64,000 nt of DNA from Thiomonas sp. X19 (GTDB lineage: Bacteria > Pseudomonadota > Gammaproteobacteria > Burkholderiales > Burkholderiaceae_C). The stretch spans positions 4,433,944-4,497,943 of the forward strand of contig NZ_LT605203.1 in NCBI RefSeq assembly GCF_900089495.1. The letters run 5' to 3'. The position numbers and the translations under genes are program-made. Numbering within the stretch: position 1 is the stretch's first letter; every line of letters starts with the position of its first letter. Positions 56,264-64,000 of the stretch are shown here, in pieces. Below the pieces are notes generated by a model, which did no database searches, was not told the origin of the DNA, and saw nothing but the letters and a program-made list of their open reading frames with translations.

Positions 56264-57259
56264 ATGCCGAGCCAACCCCTGCACACGCTTTCTCTGCCGA
56301 CGTCTTCCCCACCCGGGGCCACGCCTCCCCTGCCGCACTGCATGCGGCTGCTCGAACGCGGCTGGCTGTCGGCCAACAACATCGTGTTCCTTGACGACGA
56401 CCACAGCGCCAGCGTGGTGGACACCGGCTATATGCTGCACGCGGCGCAGACCGTGGCATTGGTGCGGCATGCGCTGGGTGGGCGGCAGCTCGCGCGCATC
56501 GTCAACACCCATCTGCATTCCGACCACTGCGGCGGCAATGCCGCGTTGCAGGCGGCGTTCGGCGGCGCCGCGCACTGCGCCGTCACCGTGCCGGCCGGCG
56601 AACTACAGGCGGTGAACAACTGGGACGAAGACGCGCTCTCCTTTCGCTCCACCGGCCAGCAGGCCGCCGGATTCAGCGCGGCAGCCGGCATGGCGGTGGG
56701 CGACGTGCTGCAGTTGGGCGGCATGTCTTGGCAGGTGCACGCCGCGCCCGGGCACGATCCGCATGCGCTGATGCTGTTCCAGCCGGATGCGCGCCTGCTC
56801 ATCAGCGGTGACGCGCTCTGGGAGCATGGCTTCGGCGTGGTCTTTCCCGAGATGGTGGGCGAGAGCGGCTTCGCGGCAACGCGCAGCACGCTGGACGCCA
56901 TCGCGGCCCTCGCTCCCGCCGCAGTCATCCCCGGCCATGGCGCCGTTTTCACCGACGTGGCCGCAGCATTGGCGCGTGCGCGCTCGCGCCTCGGCGTCTT
57001 CGAGGCCAGCCCCGAGCGCCATGCCCGCCACGGCCTGCGCGTGCTGCTCAAGTTCCAGTTGCTGCAACAGCCCGAAGGCGTGGCCCGCGATGACTTGCGC
57101 GCCTGGTTTTGCGATGCCGAGCTTGTGGCGCGCGCGGCACGCCACTTCTGGCCGAACCTGACCCTGGACGCACTGTTTTCCGAAACCCTGGGCGCGTTGT
57201 TTCTGGCCAGTGCCGCAAGCCGCCGCGATCACCTGGTGTGCAACGCCGATCCGGCCTGA
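56264..57259 (+). CDS. MBL-fold metallo-hydrolase
   Basis: A 331-aa metallo-beta-lactamase-fold protein. Metal motif RIVNTHLHSDHCGGNAALQA (HxHxDH), then VHAAPGHDPHALMLFQ, LLISGDALWEHGFGVVFPEM and AVIPGHGAVFTD. The C-terminal helical domain (LRVLLKFQLLQQPEGVARDD) fits the glyoxalase II/arylsulfatase-like group. Substrate unknown. ATG 56264 is chosen as the nearest start before the conserved domain; the longer frame overlaps the promoter of the divergent dehydrogenase gene. Confidence 0.85.
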   Translation: MPSQPLHTLSLPTSSPPGATPPLPHCMRLLERGWLSANNIVFLDDDHSASVVDTGYMLHAAQTVALVRHALGGRQLARIVNTHLHSDHCGGNAALQAAFGGAAHCAVTVPAGELQAVNNWDEDALSFRSTGQQAAGFSAAAGMAVGDVLQLGGMSWQVHAAPGHDPHALMLFQPDARLLISGDALWEHGFGVVFPEMVGESGFAATRSTLDAIAALAPAAVIPGHGAVFTDVAAALARARSRLGVFEASPERHARHGLRVLLKFQLLQQPEGVARDDLRAWFCDAELVARAARHFWPNLTLDALFSETLGALFLASAASRRDHLVCNADPA

Positions 57260-57261
57260 AT

Positions 57262-57292
57262 CACCAGCGCATCGGATGCTGATGCGCTGGTG
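57262..57292. terminator. Hairpin between convergent genes
   Basis: CACCAGCGCATC-GGATGCT-GATGCGCTGGTG, a perfect 12-bp stem with a 7-nt loop, just after the MBL stop codon and about 40 bp from the Spy-like stop. No T run, so terminator function is inferred from position. Confidence 0.5.
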
Positions 57293-57332
57293 TCGCTGAT
57301 CCAGCGGGTGCCGCTGGTGCCTTGAACCCGGC

Positions 57333-57905
57333 TCACTCGGCATGGCCGGCAAATCCCATCTGCTGTCCGCCCATCATGCCCAGGCGCTGGTTGGCGATGC
57401 TCCTTTGCTCGGGGCTCAGCACGGCGTAGAGATGCTTCAAGGCCTTGGTCATGGCCTCCATGCCGGTCAGGCGTTGCTGCAACAACTGCGTGCGCGCCTG
57501 CATGCGATCGGGGGCGGTTGCGTTCGCCTCCCGCAGCTTGCCGCGCATGGTTTGCATGGCCTCGGCTTGCTGCTTGGCCTGGGTGGCGAAGGCTTGCCAG
57601 GCGGGTTCCTGCGCGGCGGTGATGTTCAGCGCGGCCTTGGTGTCGGCCAGATGGCCGTCCACCATCGCCGCGGTATCACCCCAATGCCTCATGCCTTCGG
57701 CCATGCCGCGCTGACCCATGATGCCCTCGCTCATCATGCCCCCGCCCATCATGCCTCCACCCATCATGGACCCCTGCTCCATGCCGGCGGCGACGCCCGA
57801 CATGCGATATGCGCCCATGCCGCCGGATTGCGCAAAGGCCGTACCGATGGCGGCGGCGGACAAGACGGCGGTGATGCCGACAATGACTTTCTGACTGCGT
57901 TTCAT
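57333..57905 (-). CDS. Spy/CpxP family periplasmic protein with Met-rich segment
   Basis: 190 aa. A signal peptide (VIVGITAVLSAAAIGTAFAQ) is followed by a methionine-rich segment, MMGGGMMGGGMMSEGIM. A helical domain has the LTxxQ-like elements LNITAAQEPAWQAF and LYAVLSPEQRSIANQRLGMM. Relatives are periplasmic chaperones or metal-protective proteins; methionine clusters suggest Cu(I) or Ag(I) binding. It is divergent from the two-component system, which may control it. ATG 57905 matches the signal peptide. Confidence 0.82.
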   Translation of the reverse strand: MKRSQKVIVGITAVLSAAAIGTAFAQSGGMGAYRMSGVAAGMEQGSMMGGGMMGGGMMSEGIMGQRGMAEGMRHWGDTAAMVDGHLADTKAALNITAAQEPAWQAFATQAKQQAEAMQTMRGKLREANATAPDRMQARTQLLQQRLTGMEAMTKALKHLYAVLSPEQRSIANQRLGMMGGQQMGFAGHAE

Positions 57906-58126
57906 GGTGCTGCTCCTGTCTGAATTGAGCGAATGGTCCGCGGGACGATCCCGCCGGGCCAGATGGAAGGAAGTCCTTCGCAACGGTTCCCATTTCAGCC
58001 TCGGCATGTAAGCGCGCCATGTCAACAAAGCACTTTTTTGTATCGCACTGCGCGCAACCCTGGCGTTGACATGCTGCGTTACATTGTTTTTTCCTGAGCA
58101 CCGGGCCCGCCGGCCAAAATCGGCGC

Positions 58127-58849
58127 ATGGAAACCTCCGACCACATCCTGATCGTCGACGACGACGCCGAGATTCGCCGCCTGCTGAGTGCTTATCTGCA
58201 GAAGAACGGCTTGCGCGTGACGGCTGTTGGCGATGGGAAGGCCATGGAGCGCGCGCTGCTGGCCTCCGGCGTCGACCTGATCGTGCTCGACCTGATGCTG
58301 CCCGGCGACGACGGCCTGACCCTGTGCCGCAAGCTGCGCGCCAAGTCGGACATTCCCATCCTGATGCTGACGGCGCGCGGCGAGGAAACCGATCGCATCG
58401 TCGGCCTGGAAATGGGCGCCGACGACTATCTGCCCAAGCCCTTCAGCGCGCGCGAGTTGCTGGCGCGCATCAAGGTCATCCTGCGCCGCGCCCGCAGCCT
58501 GCCGAGCAATCTTCAGCCGGAAGAGGTGCGCCAGGTGCGCTTCGCCGACTGGACCCTCGACACCGCGCATCGCCACCTGATTTCGCCCACCGGCGTGGTG
58601 GTCGCGCTGAGCGGCGCCGAGTACCGGCTGCTGCGGGTTTTTCTGAGCCACCCGAACCGGGTGCTCAACCGTGACCAGTTGGTCGATCTGACGCAGGGCC
58701 GTGAGGCCGACCCGCTCGATCGCAGCATCGACGTGCAGGTCAGCCGCTTGCGCCAGCGCCTGGGCGACGACCCGCGCGACCCCGCCCTGATCAAGACCGT
58801 GCGCGGCGCCGGCTACGTCTTGTCGGCCCCGGTCGAGGGAATGGCTTGA
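58127..58849 (+). CDS. OmpR family response regulator
   Basis: 240 aa. Receiver domain ILIVDDDAEIRRLLSAYLQK with phospho-acceptor D55 in LIVLDLMLPGDDG and conserved lysine in DDYLPKPFSAREL. The C-terminal winged helix contains LSGAEYRLLRVFLSHPNRVL and RSIDVQVSRLRQRLGDDPRD. Its stop overlaps the kinase start (TGATG). The intergenic region shared with the Met-rich Spy-like gene is the obvious target. Confidence 0.93.
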   Translation: METSDHILIVDDDAEIRRLLSAYLQKNGLRVTAVGDGKAMERALLASGVDLIVLDLMLPGDDGLTLCRKLRAKSDIPILMLTARGEETDRIVGLEMGADDYLPKPFSARELLARIKVILRRARSLPSNLQPEEVRQVRFADWTLDTAHRHLISPTGVVVALSGAEYRLLRVFLSHPNRVLNRDQLVDLTQGREADPLDRSIDVQVSRLRQRLGDDPRDPALIKTVRGAGYVLSAPVEGMA

Positions 58850-60303
58850 TGCGCCTGCTGCCGGCGTCGCTGTTCGGGCGGATGATGCTGATCCTGTTCA
58901 GCGGTCTGGTGCTTGCCCAGATCCTGAGCGCCTCGATCAATTTCGCCGAGCGCGATCGCCTGCTGTTGCGCAGCAGCGGCATGCAGTCGGCGCAGCGCAT
59001 CGCCGACATCGTCAAGCTGCTCGATTCCCTCGGCCCGGCCGAGCGGCAGCGCATCATCACCATCCTCAGCGTGCCGCCGCAGGTGGTGAAGCTGGAGGCA
59101 ACGCCGCGGGTGCCGCGTGCCGCGGCGCTGGACAACTCGCATGCCGCCATGTTCTCGGCCGCGCTGCATGCCGCGCTGGGCGATGCGCGGCCGCTGCGGG
59201 TTTTCGTCCGGCAGGTCGCGCCGGGTGCCAGGCCATCCGGGCTCGAGTCCGGCCGCCGGGGCATGATGGGCGAACATGCGGGCATGGCAGCGGCGATGTC
59301 GGCAGCCATGCCGGGCATGCCGGATATGCAGGCCATGAGACCCTTCATGTCATCGGGCTTGATGTTCCTGACCCAGGTGCAACTGCGCGACGGCAGTTGG
59401 GTCGCTTTCGACACCCAGCTGCCGCAAGGCCCGGCCAGCACGCCGTGGCGGCTGCTGCTGACCCTGCTGGTGCTGCTGCTGACGGTGCTCGTCCTGTCGT
59501 ATGCGGCGGTGCGCTGGATGACCCGGCCGCTGGCGGTCCTGGCATCCGCCGCCGATGCCCTGGGCAAGGACATCAACCGGCCGCCGCTGCCCGAGACCGG
59601 GCCGACCGAGGTGAGGCGCGCCGCGCATGCGTTCAACATCATGCAGTCCAGCCTGGTGCGTTTCATTCAGGACCGCACCCGCATTTTCGCCGCCATGTCG
59701 CACGATCTGAAAACGCCCATCACCCGCATGCGCCTGCGCACCGAACTGCTGGAAGACGCCGACTTGCGCCAGCGCTTCGACAAGGATTTGCGCGAGATGG
59801 AATTGATGGTGACGCACACGCTGGATTTCATGCGCGGGTTTGAGCAGCCGCAAGTGGCGCGGCCGATCGACATCACGGCGCTGCTCGAAAGCCTGCAGGC
59901 GGACAACCAGGACATGCACCGCGAGGTGGCCATCGAAGGCCAGGCACTGGCCCCCTACGTCGGCGATCCCGAGCGGCTCAAACGCTGCCTCTCCAACCTG
60001 ATCGACAACGCCATCCTCTACGGCAGGCAGGCGCGCATCACCGTCGAGGACAGCCCCGCGGCCCTCACTCTTCGCATCCGGGACCAGGGGCCGGGCATCG
60101 CGCCAGACGAACTCGGCAAGGTGTTCGAGCCGTTCTACCGGCTCGAAGCATCACGCAGCCGCGAGACCGGCGGCACCGGCCTGGGGCTCGGCATCGCCCG
60201 CAACATCGCGCGCGCAGCCGGTGGCAATGTGACCTTGCGCAACCACCCGGATGGCGGCCTGGAGGCCACGTTGCATCTGCCGCGCAAACCCGGCCTTCCA
60301 TGA
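58849..60303 (+). CDS. Sensor histidine kinase with Met-rich periplasmic domain
   Basis: 484 aa. TM1 near residues 8-28, a periplasmic loop of about 165 residues with MMGEHAGMAAAMSAAMPGMP and DMQAMRPFMSSGLM, then TM2 (LLLTLLVLLLTVLVLSYAAV) and HAMP (RPLAVLASAADALGKDINRP). HisKA: FAAMSHDLKTPITRMR. The ATPase domain has N box NLIDNAILYG, G1 RDQGPGIAPDEL and G2 GGTGLGLGIARNIARAAGG. The Met/His-rich loop implies sensing of a soft metal. Coupled to the response regulator by a TGATG overlap. Confidence 0.92.
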   Translation: MRLLPASLFGRMMLILFSGLVLAQILSASINFAERDRLLLRSSGMQSAQRIADIVKLLDSLGPAERQRIITILSVPPQVVKLEATPRVPRAAALDNSHAAMFSAALHAALGDARPLRVFVRQVAPGARPSGLESGRRGMMGEHAGMAAAMSAAMPGMPDMQAMRPFMSSGLMFLTQVQLRDGSWVAFDTQLPQGPASTPWRLLLTLLVLLLTVLVLSYAAVRWMTRPLAVLASAADALGKDINRPPLPETGPTEVRRAAHAFNIMQSSLVRFIQDRTRIFAAMSHDLKTPITRMRLRTELLEDADLRQRFDKDLREMELMVTHTLDFMRGFEQPQVARPIDITALLESLQADNQDMHREVAIEGQALAPYVGDPERLKRCLSNLIDNAILYGRQARITVEDSPAALTLRIRDQGPGIAPDELGKVFEPFYRLEASRSRETGGTGLGLGIARNIARAAGGNVTLRNHPDGGLEATLHLPRKPGLP

Positions 60304-60397
60304 ACCGCGATGGCGCCCTGTCCGCAGGCCGGTTGATCGAGTTCCCGGCGCCCGGCTGAGCGTGAGCCTGATCATCAGGCTCGAGTCTGCGCCACGG

Positions 60398-60425
60398 AAA
60401 AGAGCCCTGGTGGGCACCAAGGCTC
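60398..60425 (-). terminator. Rho-independent terminator of the OmpA-family gene
   Basis: On the minus strand GAGCC-T-TGGTG-CC-CACCA-G-GGCTC is followed by TTTT, about 70 bp beyond the ompA-like stop. A second palindrome, GAGCCTGATCATCAGGCTC, lies at 60364-60382. Confidence 0.75.
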
Positions 60426-60494
60426 AAAACCAGACGCGCCTTGAAGCCATTGGGCTCGCAGGCGAAACAATCGCGTTAAAAGGTCCGAGGTGGC

Positions 60495-61649
60495 TTACGG
60501 ATTTTGCAATCCCGTAACCTCAACGACGACGCGACGATCTGGTTGTAGGCAGGCGATTAATTGCCTGGTAATTTTATTGCCCACGCACTGATCGGGTTTT
60601 GTTACTGGATCTTCTCCATCCTTGCCCATTGCAGTTATTTTCGCTGCGTCTATGCCGTCAACATCCACGAGATATTTCTTGACGGCTTCGGCACGACGCT
60701 TTGACAACAGCATATTATAATGGTGTGCACCAATCCTGTCAGAATAGCCGGTTACGGAAATATCTGAATATTGCGCTCCTTTCAGTTTTTGTGCGAATTG
60801 ATCAAGTTGCTCTTTGCCTTCGGGCATAAGCTTGGATTGATCGAAACCGAAAAATGAATCAGCCAGAAACGTAACGCGAGTCGGTTTCGGCGCAGGCGCC
60901 ATCACGACTGGGGCTGCCATGATCGGTGTCGGCGCCGGTGTGCTGGCAACTGGCTCTGGCGTCATGACAACTGGTTTTGGTTCAGGCGGCGCTGGTTGTG
61001 ACTCCCGGCCGAAAGGAAAAACCAAGCTGACTGAATAAACATCAACATCACCATGGTTTCCGACTGCATCATTCACGCGGTAACGCTTTGCGTCTGCGCG
61101 CAAAGAAACCCAATCATTGATTTTATATTGAGCGCCCAAGCCGAAATTGTAGCCTCCGCCATTGTTATTGGCAGTCGGTATGGTGTGAACGCTGCCTGTG
61201 CTCGAAAAGCTGTCTTGCGTTCTCGTGTACTGGCCGCCAATGAAGCCGAGAAGAGTCATGCGCGGAGTGATTGGCCAAAGCCCGACGGCATCAAGAGCCA
61301 GCCCTGAAAACTTGGCATTTCCAGATAGTGTTCCCGCAGGATTTGTGTTGGCGTTGTAGCCAAATTCACCAAGATTAAAATAACCGCCTTCTAGTGCGAA
61401 ATAGTGGTTAAAGCGATAGCCCAGGAATAAATTGTATGCCGTATCCCCTTGGCTATTGTTGATTCCATTAACCCCGAAGCCTGACGCTTTAAGGCCTGAA
61501 ATGATGCGCGGGTCATCGATCGATGCCCTGGAGTGGCCAATGCCTCCGATTCCATACAGATTGGGAAGCCCATCCGCGTGAGCCACTTGAAATGCAAGGC
61601 CTTCGAGGCATAACAAACCAGTCAATGCCGTGACTCTCATAAGTCTCAT
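60495..61649 (-). CDS. OmpA family outer membrane protein
   Basis: 384 aa. Signal peptide (LTGLLCLEGLAFQVAHA), an N-terminal eight-strand beta-barrel (GIGGIGHSRASIDDPRI... YNLFLGYRFNHYFALEGGYF), a proline-rich linker (PAPPEPKPVVMTPEPVASTP) and a C-terminal OmpA domain (FFGFDQSKLMPEGKEQLDQF, ISVTGYSDRIGAHHYNMLLS, LSKRRAEAVKKYL, PDRRVVVEV). It links the outer membrane to peptidoglycan. GC is visibly lower than in the neighbouring core genes. A second in-frame ATG nine bases in is an alternative start. Confidence 0.9.
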   Translation of the reverse strand: MRLMRVTALTGLLCLEGLAFQVAHADGLPNLYGIGGIGHSRASIDDPRIISGLKASGFGVNGINNSQGDTAYNLFLGYRFNHYFALEGGYFNLGEFGYNANTNPAGTLSGNAKFSGLALDAVGLWPITPRMTLLGFIGGQYTRTQDSFSSTGSVHTIPTANNNGGGYNFGLGAQYKINDWVSLRADAKRYRVNDAVGNHGDVDVYSVSLVFPFGRESQPAPPEPKPVVMTPEPVASTPAPTPIMAAPVVMAPAPKPTRVTFLADSFFGFDQSKLMPEGKEQLDQFAQKLKGAQYSDISVTGYSDRIGAHHYNMLLSKRRAEAVKKYLVDVDGIDAAKITAMGKDGEDPVTKPDQCVGNKITRQLIACLQPDRRVVVEVTGLQNP

Positions 61650-61694
61650 TTTAATTCCCCAAGAATGATTGATGCGGAGCTTTATTTCTGCTCA

Positions 61695-62618
61695 TCAAGG
61701 AAGCGTGATGGTGGTGTTAACCATGGTCACGGATGCAACCAAACTCAAGGCCCTGCCGATCAAACTTGTCTGGATCGTCGTACCGGCTGTCGAAAATGTG
61801 ATGCCCGAGTTTGAAATGATGGTCCCGGCCATGGCACTTCCGGTCGCAATCGTGGCCGCGCTGCCGACGGCCCAAAAAACATTTTTCGCCTGTGCATTGT
61901 TGATCAACAGGATCTTGGGGGCAAATGTCGGGGATCCAACCGTCAAACTGCTGGCCATCTGGAAAACCCATGTGGCATTATTATTGCCTTGGCCGTCAAG
62001 CGTCAAATTGCCTGCAGTAATCGAGAATGTTCCACCAGCAGCGGTGTAATCACCGGGCGCTAAAGTCAAATTACCAAGTTCACCAGCTCCAGGGCTAGGG
62101 CCTGGCGCCAAGGATTGCAGATAATTATAGGCAGTGCGTGCATCCGATTGTGCTTGGGTCGCGATCGCAAGGGTTTGCGTTGTTCCTGGCGCCGGGGGAC
62201 CGCAATCAATGGTTCCCGTGACCTGTCCTATATTCAGGGGTGTTTCGGTATAGACGGTACCCGTGCTATCGTGGAAACCAGTGATCAGGGTGCATGCGGC
62301 CGTTGTGCCAAGATCGCCAGCAACGATGGTATTAATTCCCTGATTCGTGACTCCAGCCCCACCGCCAAATGCACCGAAAGCTGCAGCGGTTCCAAGTATG
62401 CTTGCTGAAGTGGTTGGAGGGGTCGTATTTGTCGGGGTGGTCGTGTTCGTTGGTGTGGTTGCCCCTGGAGCACCAGCGCCGCCACTCGCGGCAGGTTGAA
62501 CAGATGCACCTAAAATGGGATCTTTCCCCCCGCCTCCGCCACAACCGGAGAGCAGCGTTGCGAATATCACAACGAAAAGCCATCCGGCGAAATTGAAATT
62601 AAAATGAGTCTTAATCAT
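61695..62618 (-). CDS. Ice-binding family (DUF3494) lipoprotein
   Basis: 307 aa. A lipoprotein signal (LFVVIFATLLSGC) and Gly/Thr-Pro-rich linker (TTPTNTTTPTNTTPPTT) lead to a DUF3494 beta-solenoid. It has ILGTAAAFGAFGGGAGVTNQ, TIVAGDLGTT, YNYLQSLAPGPSPGAGELGN, LTLAPGDYTAAGGTFSITAG, ATWVFQMASSLTVG, NNAQAKNVFWAVGSAATIAT and GTIISNSGITFSTAGTTIQT. The fold is shared by ice-binding proteins and related surface adhesins; true ice binding is not shown. It is lower in GC than core genes, next to the OmpA gene with 45 bp between them. Confidence 0.87.
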   Translation of the reverse strand: MIKTHFNFNFAGWLFVVIFATLLSGCGGGGGKDPILGASVQPAASGGAGAPGATTPTNTTTPTNTTPPTTSASILGTAAAFGAFGGGAGVTNQGINTIVAGDLGTTAACTLITGFHDSTGTVYTETPLNIGQVTGTIDCGPPAPGTTQTLAIATQAQSDARTAYNYLQSLAPGPSPGAGELGNLTLAPGDYTAAGGTFSITAGNLTLDGQGNNNATWVFQMASSLTVGSPTFAPKILLINNAQAKNVFWAVGSAATIATGSAMAGTIISNSGITFSTAGTTIQTSLIGRALSLVASVTMVNTTITLP

Positions 62619-63135
62619 CGCTGTCCACCCAATGTGTTTATTGAAATAAGAAAATATTCATTATTTTCGGTCACATTTTAATTCTATTTGGAAAAAAATA
62701 ATCCGTCTGTTCGGTAGAACACATAGCGGATATCGTCAGCTCACAATCATCCAAGCCGCGTTGAGCGCTTTGTCTGCGGCATTTTTGAAACAATAGGCAA
62801 TCGTGTTGAATGACGGCATGATGAACTGGGTCGAGCTTGATTTGCGTGAGTTTTGTGACGCCGAGATGCGTTGCTACACGCAATATGGGCGAGCAAGTCG
62901 CAATGCAAGTGATTCCTGGCTGTCAGTGGACAGTCGGATTTGTCCCACAGCGGCCCGCTGCGAAAAATCCGCGCGGGCTGGTCAGGCAGCTCGCCGCCGT
63001 GGCATCGGCGGGGGATTTTGGCGGCCGCAAACCTGAACCTGGTCTTTGGCGGCCTTGGCACCACTGGGTGGAGCCGATGAAAAGCTCATGTCGCCACAAT
63101 CGGTTGGGTCGAGGCGAGGTCCATGGCGTTGTGGA
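62619..63135. other. No recognisable gene; AT-rich upstream part
   Basis: About 520 bp between the ice-binding lipoprotein start and the CadR-like stop. The first about 100 bp are AT-rich and likely hold the lipoprotein promoter. A plus-strand frame from 62803 (MLNDGMMNWVELDLREF) resembles the start of an IS4/Tn5-type transposase only faintly and decays quickly. I see no RNA gene or repeat. Confidence 0.45.
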
Positions 63136-63588
63136 TTACGCCTGTTGGACAGTCTCTGAAACGGGTTCCGCCTGGCATTCGCAGGGCTCGCCAGCCGCAG
63201 CGTGCTGCAGGTTCTGCAGGATGCCGCATGCGCTCGCCGTCTGGTTGGCCTGGCAGGTCTCGCGCAGTGCGTGCAACAGCCGCTCCAGTTGGCGCAGCGA
63301 CTCGGCCTGATGGTGAATGCGGGCGATCTGCTCGTCAATCAGATGGTTGATGGCGTCGCAAGCCGATTCAGGATGCTCCTGAAAGCTGCGCAACACGCGC
63401 ACATCCGGCAGGCCCATGCCCAGCGAGCGACAGTGGCGAATGAAGTTGAGCTGCACCAGGTGGTCGCTGTTGTAGTTGCGATAGCCGTTGCCCTCGCGGG
63501 CGGGCGCGTCCAGCAAGCCTTCGCGCTCGTAAAAACGCACCGTCTCCACGTCGCAGTGGCCGCGCTGCGCCAACTCGCCGATTCGCAT
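63136..63588 (-). CDS. cadR: Cd(II)/Pb(II)-responsive MerR-family regulator (CadR/PbrR type)
   Basis: A 150-aa MerR protein. N-terminal HTH MRIGELAQRGHCDVETVRFY followed by EREGLLDAPAREGNGYRNYN; dimerisation helix; C-terminal metal-binding loop. Cysteines at C77 (PESACDAINHLID), C112 (LRETCQANQTASACG, also C121) and the tail GEPCEC match the Cd/Pb group. It is divergent from a heavy-metal P-type ATPase gene with a MerR-type promoter between. Confidence 0.9.
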   Translation of the reverse strand: MRIGELAQRGHCDVETVRFYEREGLLDAPAREGNGYRNYNSDHLVQLNFIRHCRSLGMGLPDVRVLRSFQEHPESACDAINHLIDEQIARIHHQAESLRQLERLLHALRETCQANQTASACGILQNLQHAAAGEPCECQAEPVSETVQQA

Positions 63589-63616
63589 GATGCATTCCCC
63601 TGTCGTGTAAAGGCAC

Positions 63617-63647
63617 TTGACCCTGTAGCAGGTACAGGCTGTTCAAT
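63617..63647 (+). promoter_or_regulatory. MerR-type operator-promoter of the P-type ATPase gene
   Basis: -35 TTGACC (63617-63622), a spacer of 19 bp containing the dyad CCTGTA-GCAGG-TACAGG (63622-63638), and a -10-like TTCAAT (63642-63647). Long 19-20 bp spacers with a central dyad are the hallmark of promoters activated by MerR-family metal sensors. Confidence 0.75.
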
Positions 63648-63676
63648 GATCGCACTGTTCACCGAGATCCGCCGCC

Positions 63677-64000
63677 ATGAGCCCGCACGACCCCACCAGC
63701 ACAGCGTTACGCCTGCCTGTTCAAACACCCGAACATGGCCACGCCTGTGGCCACGATCATGGTCACCACCACGGCCCTGAAGCCCATGCCCATGCCGCGG
63801 CCGATCCCTGCTGCGCCCCGGCGACGCAGGCCGACTGCCCCGCGGGGGCGTGCAAAACCAATCCGCCACCCGAAGGGACGAGCCGGGTTCGCTACCGCAT
63901 CGACAAGATGGACTGCCCCACCGAGGAGCGCCTGATCCGCAACAGGCTGGAGGCCTTGCCCGGTGTCGTGCAGCTCGACTTCGACCTCCTGCAACGGGAA
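63677..64000 (+). CDS. Heavy-metal translocating P-type ATPase, N-terminus (runs off window)
   Basis: The 5' 108 codons are visible with no stop. A His/Cys-rich leader (EHGHACGHDHGHHHGPEAHA, then DPCCAP and CPAGACK) is followed by an HMA domain, RIDKMDCPTEERLIRNRLEA, as in ZntA/CadA exporters of Zn, Cd or Pb. The ATPase core lies beyond the window. It is divergent from the CadR-like regulator. The ATG 63677 begins MSPHDPTSTALRL. Confidence 0.85.
   Translation, partial: MSPHDPTSTALRLPVQTPEHGHACGHDHGHHHGPEAHAHAAADPCCAPATQADCPAGACKTNPPPEGTSRVRYRIDKMDCPTEERLIRNRLEALPGVVQLDFDLLQRE

Noticed and set aside
62803..63036. Possible IS4/Tn5-type transposase fragment
   Set aside because: Resemblance is limited to a few residues (WVELDLREF) and cannot be supported without a search.

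Overview
The window is GC-rich, densely coded DNA from a betaproteobacterium, most likely Burkholderiales. The gene block tyrS / M23 peptidases / anmK / erpA / argC / rpsI / rplM is a familiar order in that group. A periplasmic sulfite dehydrogenase pair (sorAB), a SUF-only Fe-S operon, copper- or silver-type and Cd/Pb-type metal functions and heavy IS traffic would suit a sulfur-oxidising, metal-exposed genus such as Thiomonas. That genus guess is inference; no rRNA or tRNA gene is present to test it.

Layout. (1) 1-1717: an IS1380-family element, followed by an IS5-type remnant. (2) 2194-15497: a nitrosative-stress and iron-sulfur block. It holds DUF3079 with an FNR-type box, a hemerythrin, an AhpD-like protein, DUF488, an AlkA-type glycosylase, a broken hemerythrin, an NsrR-like Rrf2 repressor divergent from the RIC (YtfE/ScdA) repair protein, DUF2249, then the operon aldolase-sufB-C-D-S-U-T and a Rieske/FAD reductase. 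(3) 15.5-18.5 kb: IS110 and IS1182 elements. (4) 18.9-25.3 kb: small accessory genes (frameshifted DUF5701, DUF2200, kinase, VOC, AraC, methyltransferase, MATE pump, DUF1428, cupin). (5) 25.3-37.1 kb: a nested pile of mobile elements. IS21-A has its istB split at the Walker A codons by a large-serine-recombinase element and cut at the Walker B codons by a three-tyrosine-recombinase (RIT) element. The other end of the same RIT cuts the istB of a second, unrelated IS21 at the same Walker B codon. That second IS21 sits in a truncated second IS1380 copy, inverted relative to the first. (6) 37.2-38.8 kb: sorAB. (7) 38.9-50.7 kb: core genes, with panD apparently frameshifted twice. (8) 50.7-54.3 kb: an Lrp-type regulator divergent from hppD-pheC-phhA (phenylalanine/tyrosine metabolism). 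(9) 54.3-60.3 kb: a lipase relic, a coniferyl-aldehyde-type dehydrogenase, an MBL hydrolase, and a Met-rich Spy/CpxP-like protein divergent from a two-component system whose sensor is also Met-rich. (10) 60.4-62.6 kb: an OmpA-family porin and an ice-binding-type lipoprotein of lower GC. (11) 63.1-64 kb: a CadR/PbrR regulator divergent from the start of a heavy-metal P-type ATPase that runs off the window.

How parts work together. Region 2 reads as a defence and repair unit against NO and metal damage to Fe-S clusters: NsrR senses NO, RIC and hemerythrins handle NO, O2 or iron, and SUF rebuilds clusters. Regions 9 and 11 both look like metal-sensing and metal-handling modules. The most unusual part is region 5, where unrelated recombinases sit in the codons for the two nucleotide-binding motifs of IS21 helper ATPases.
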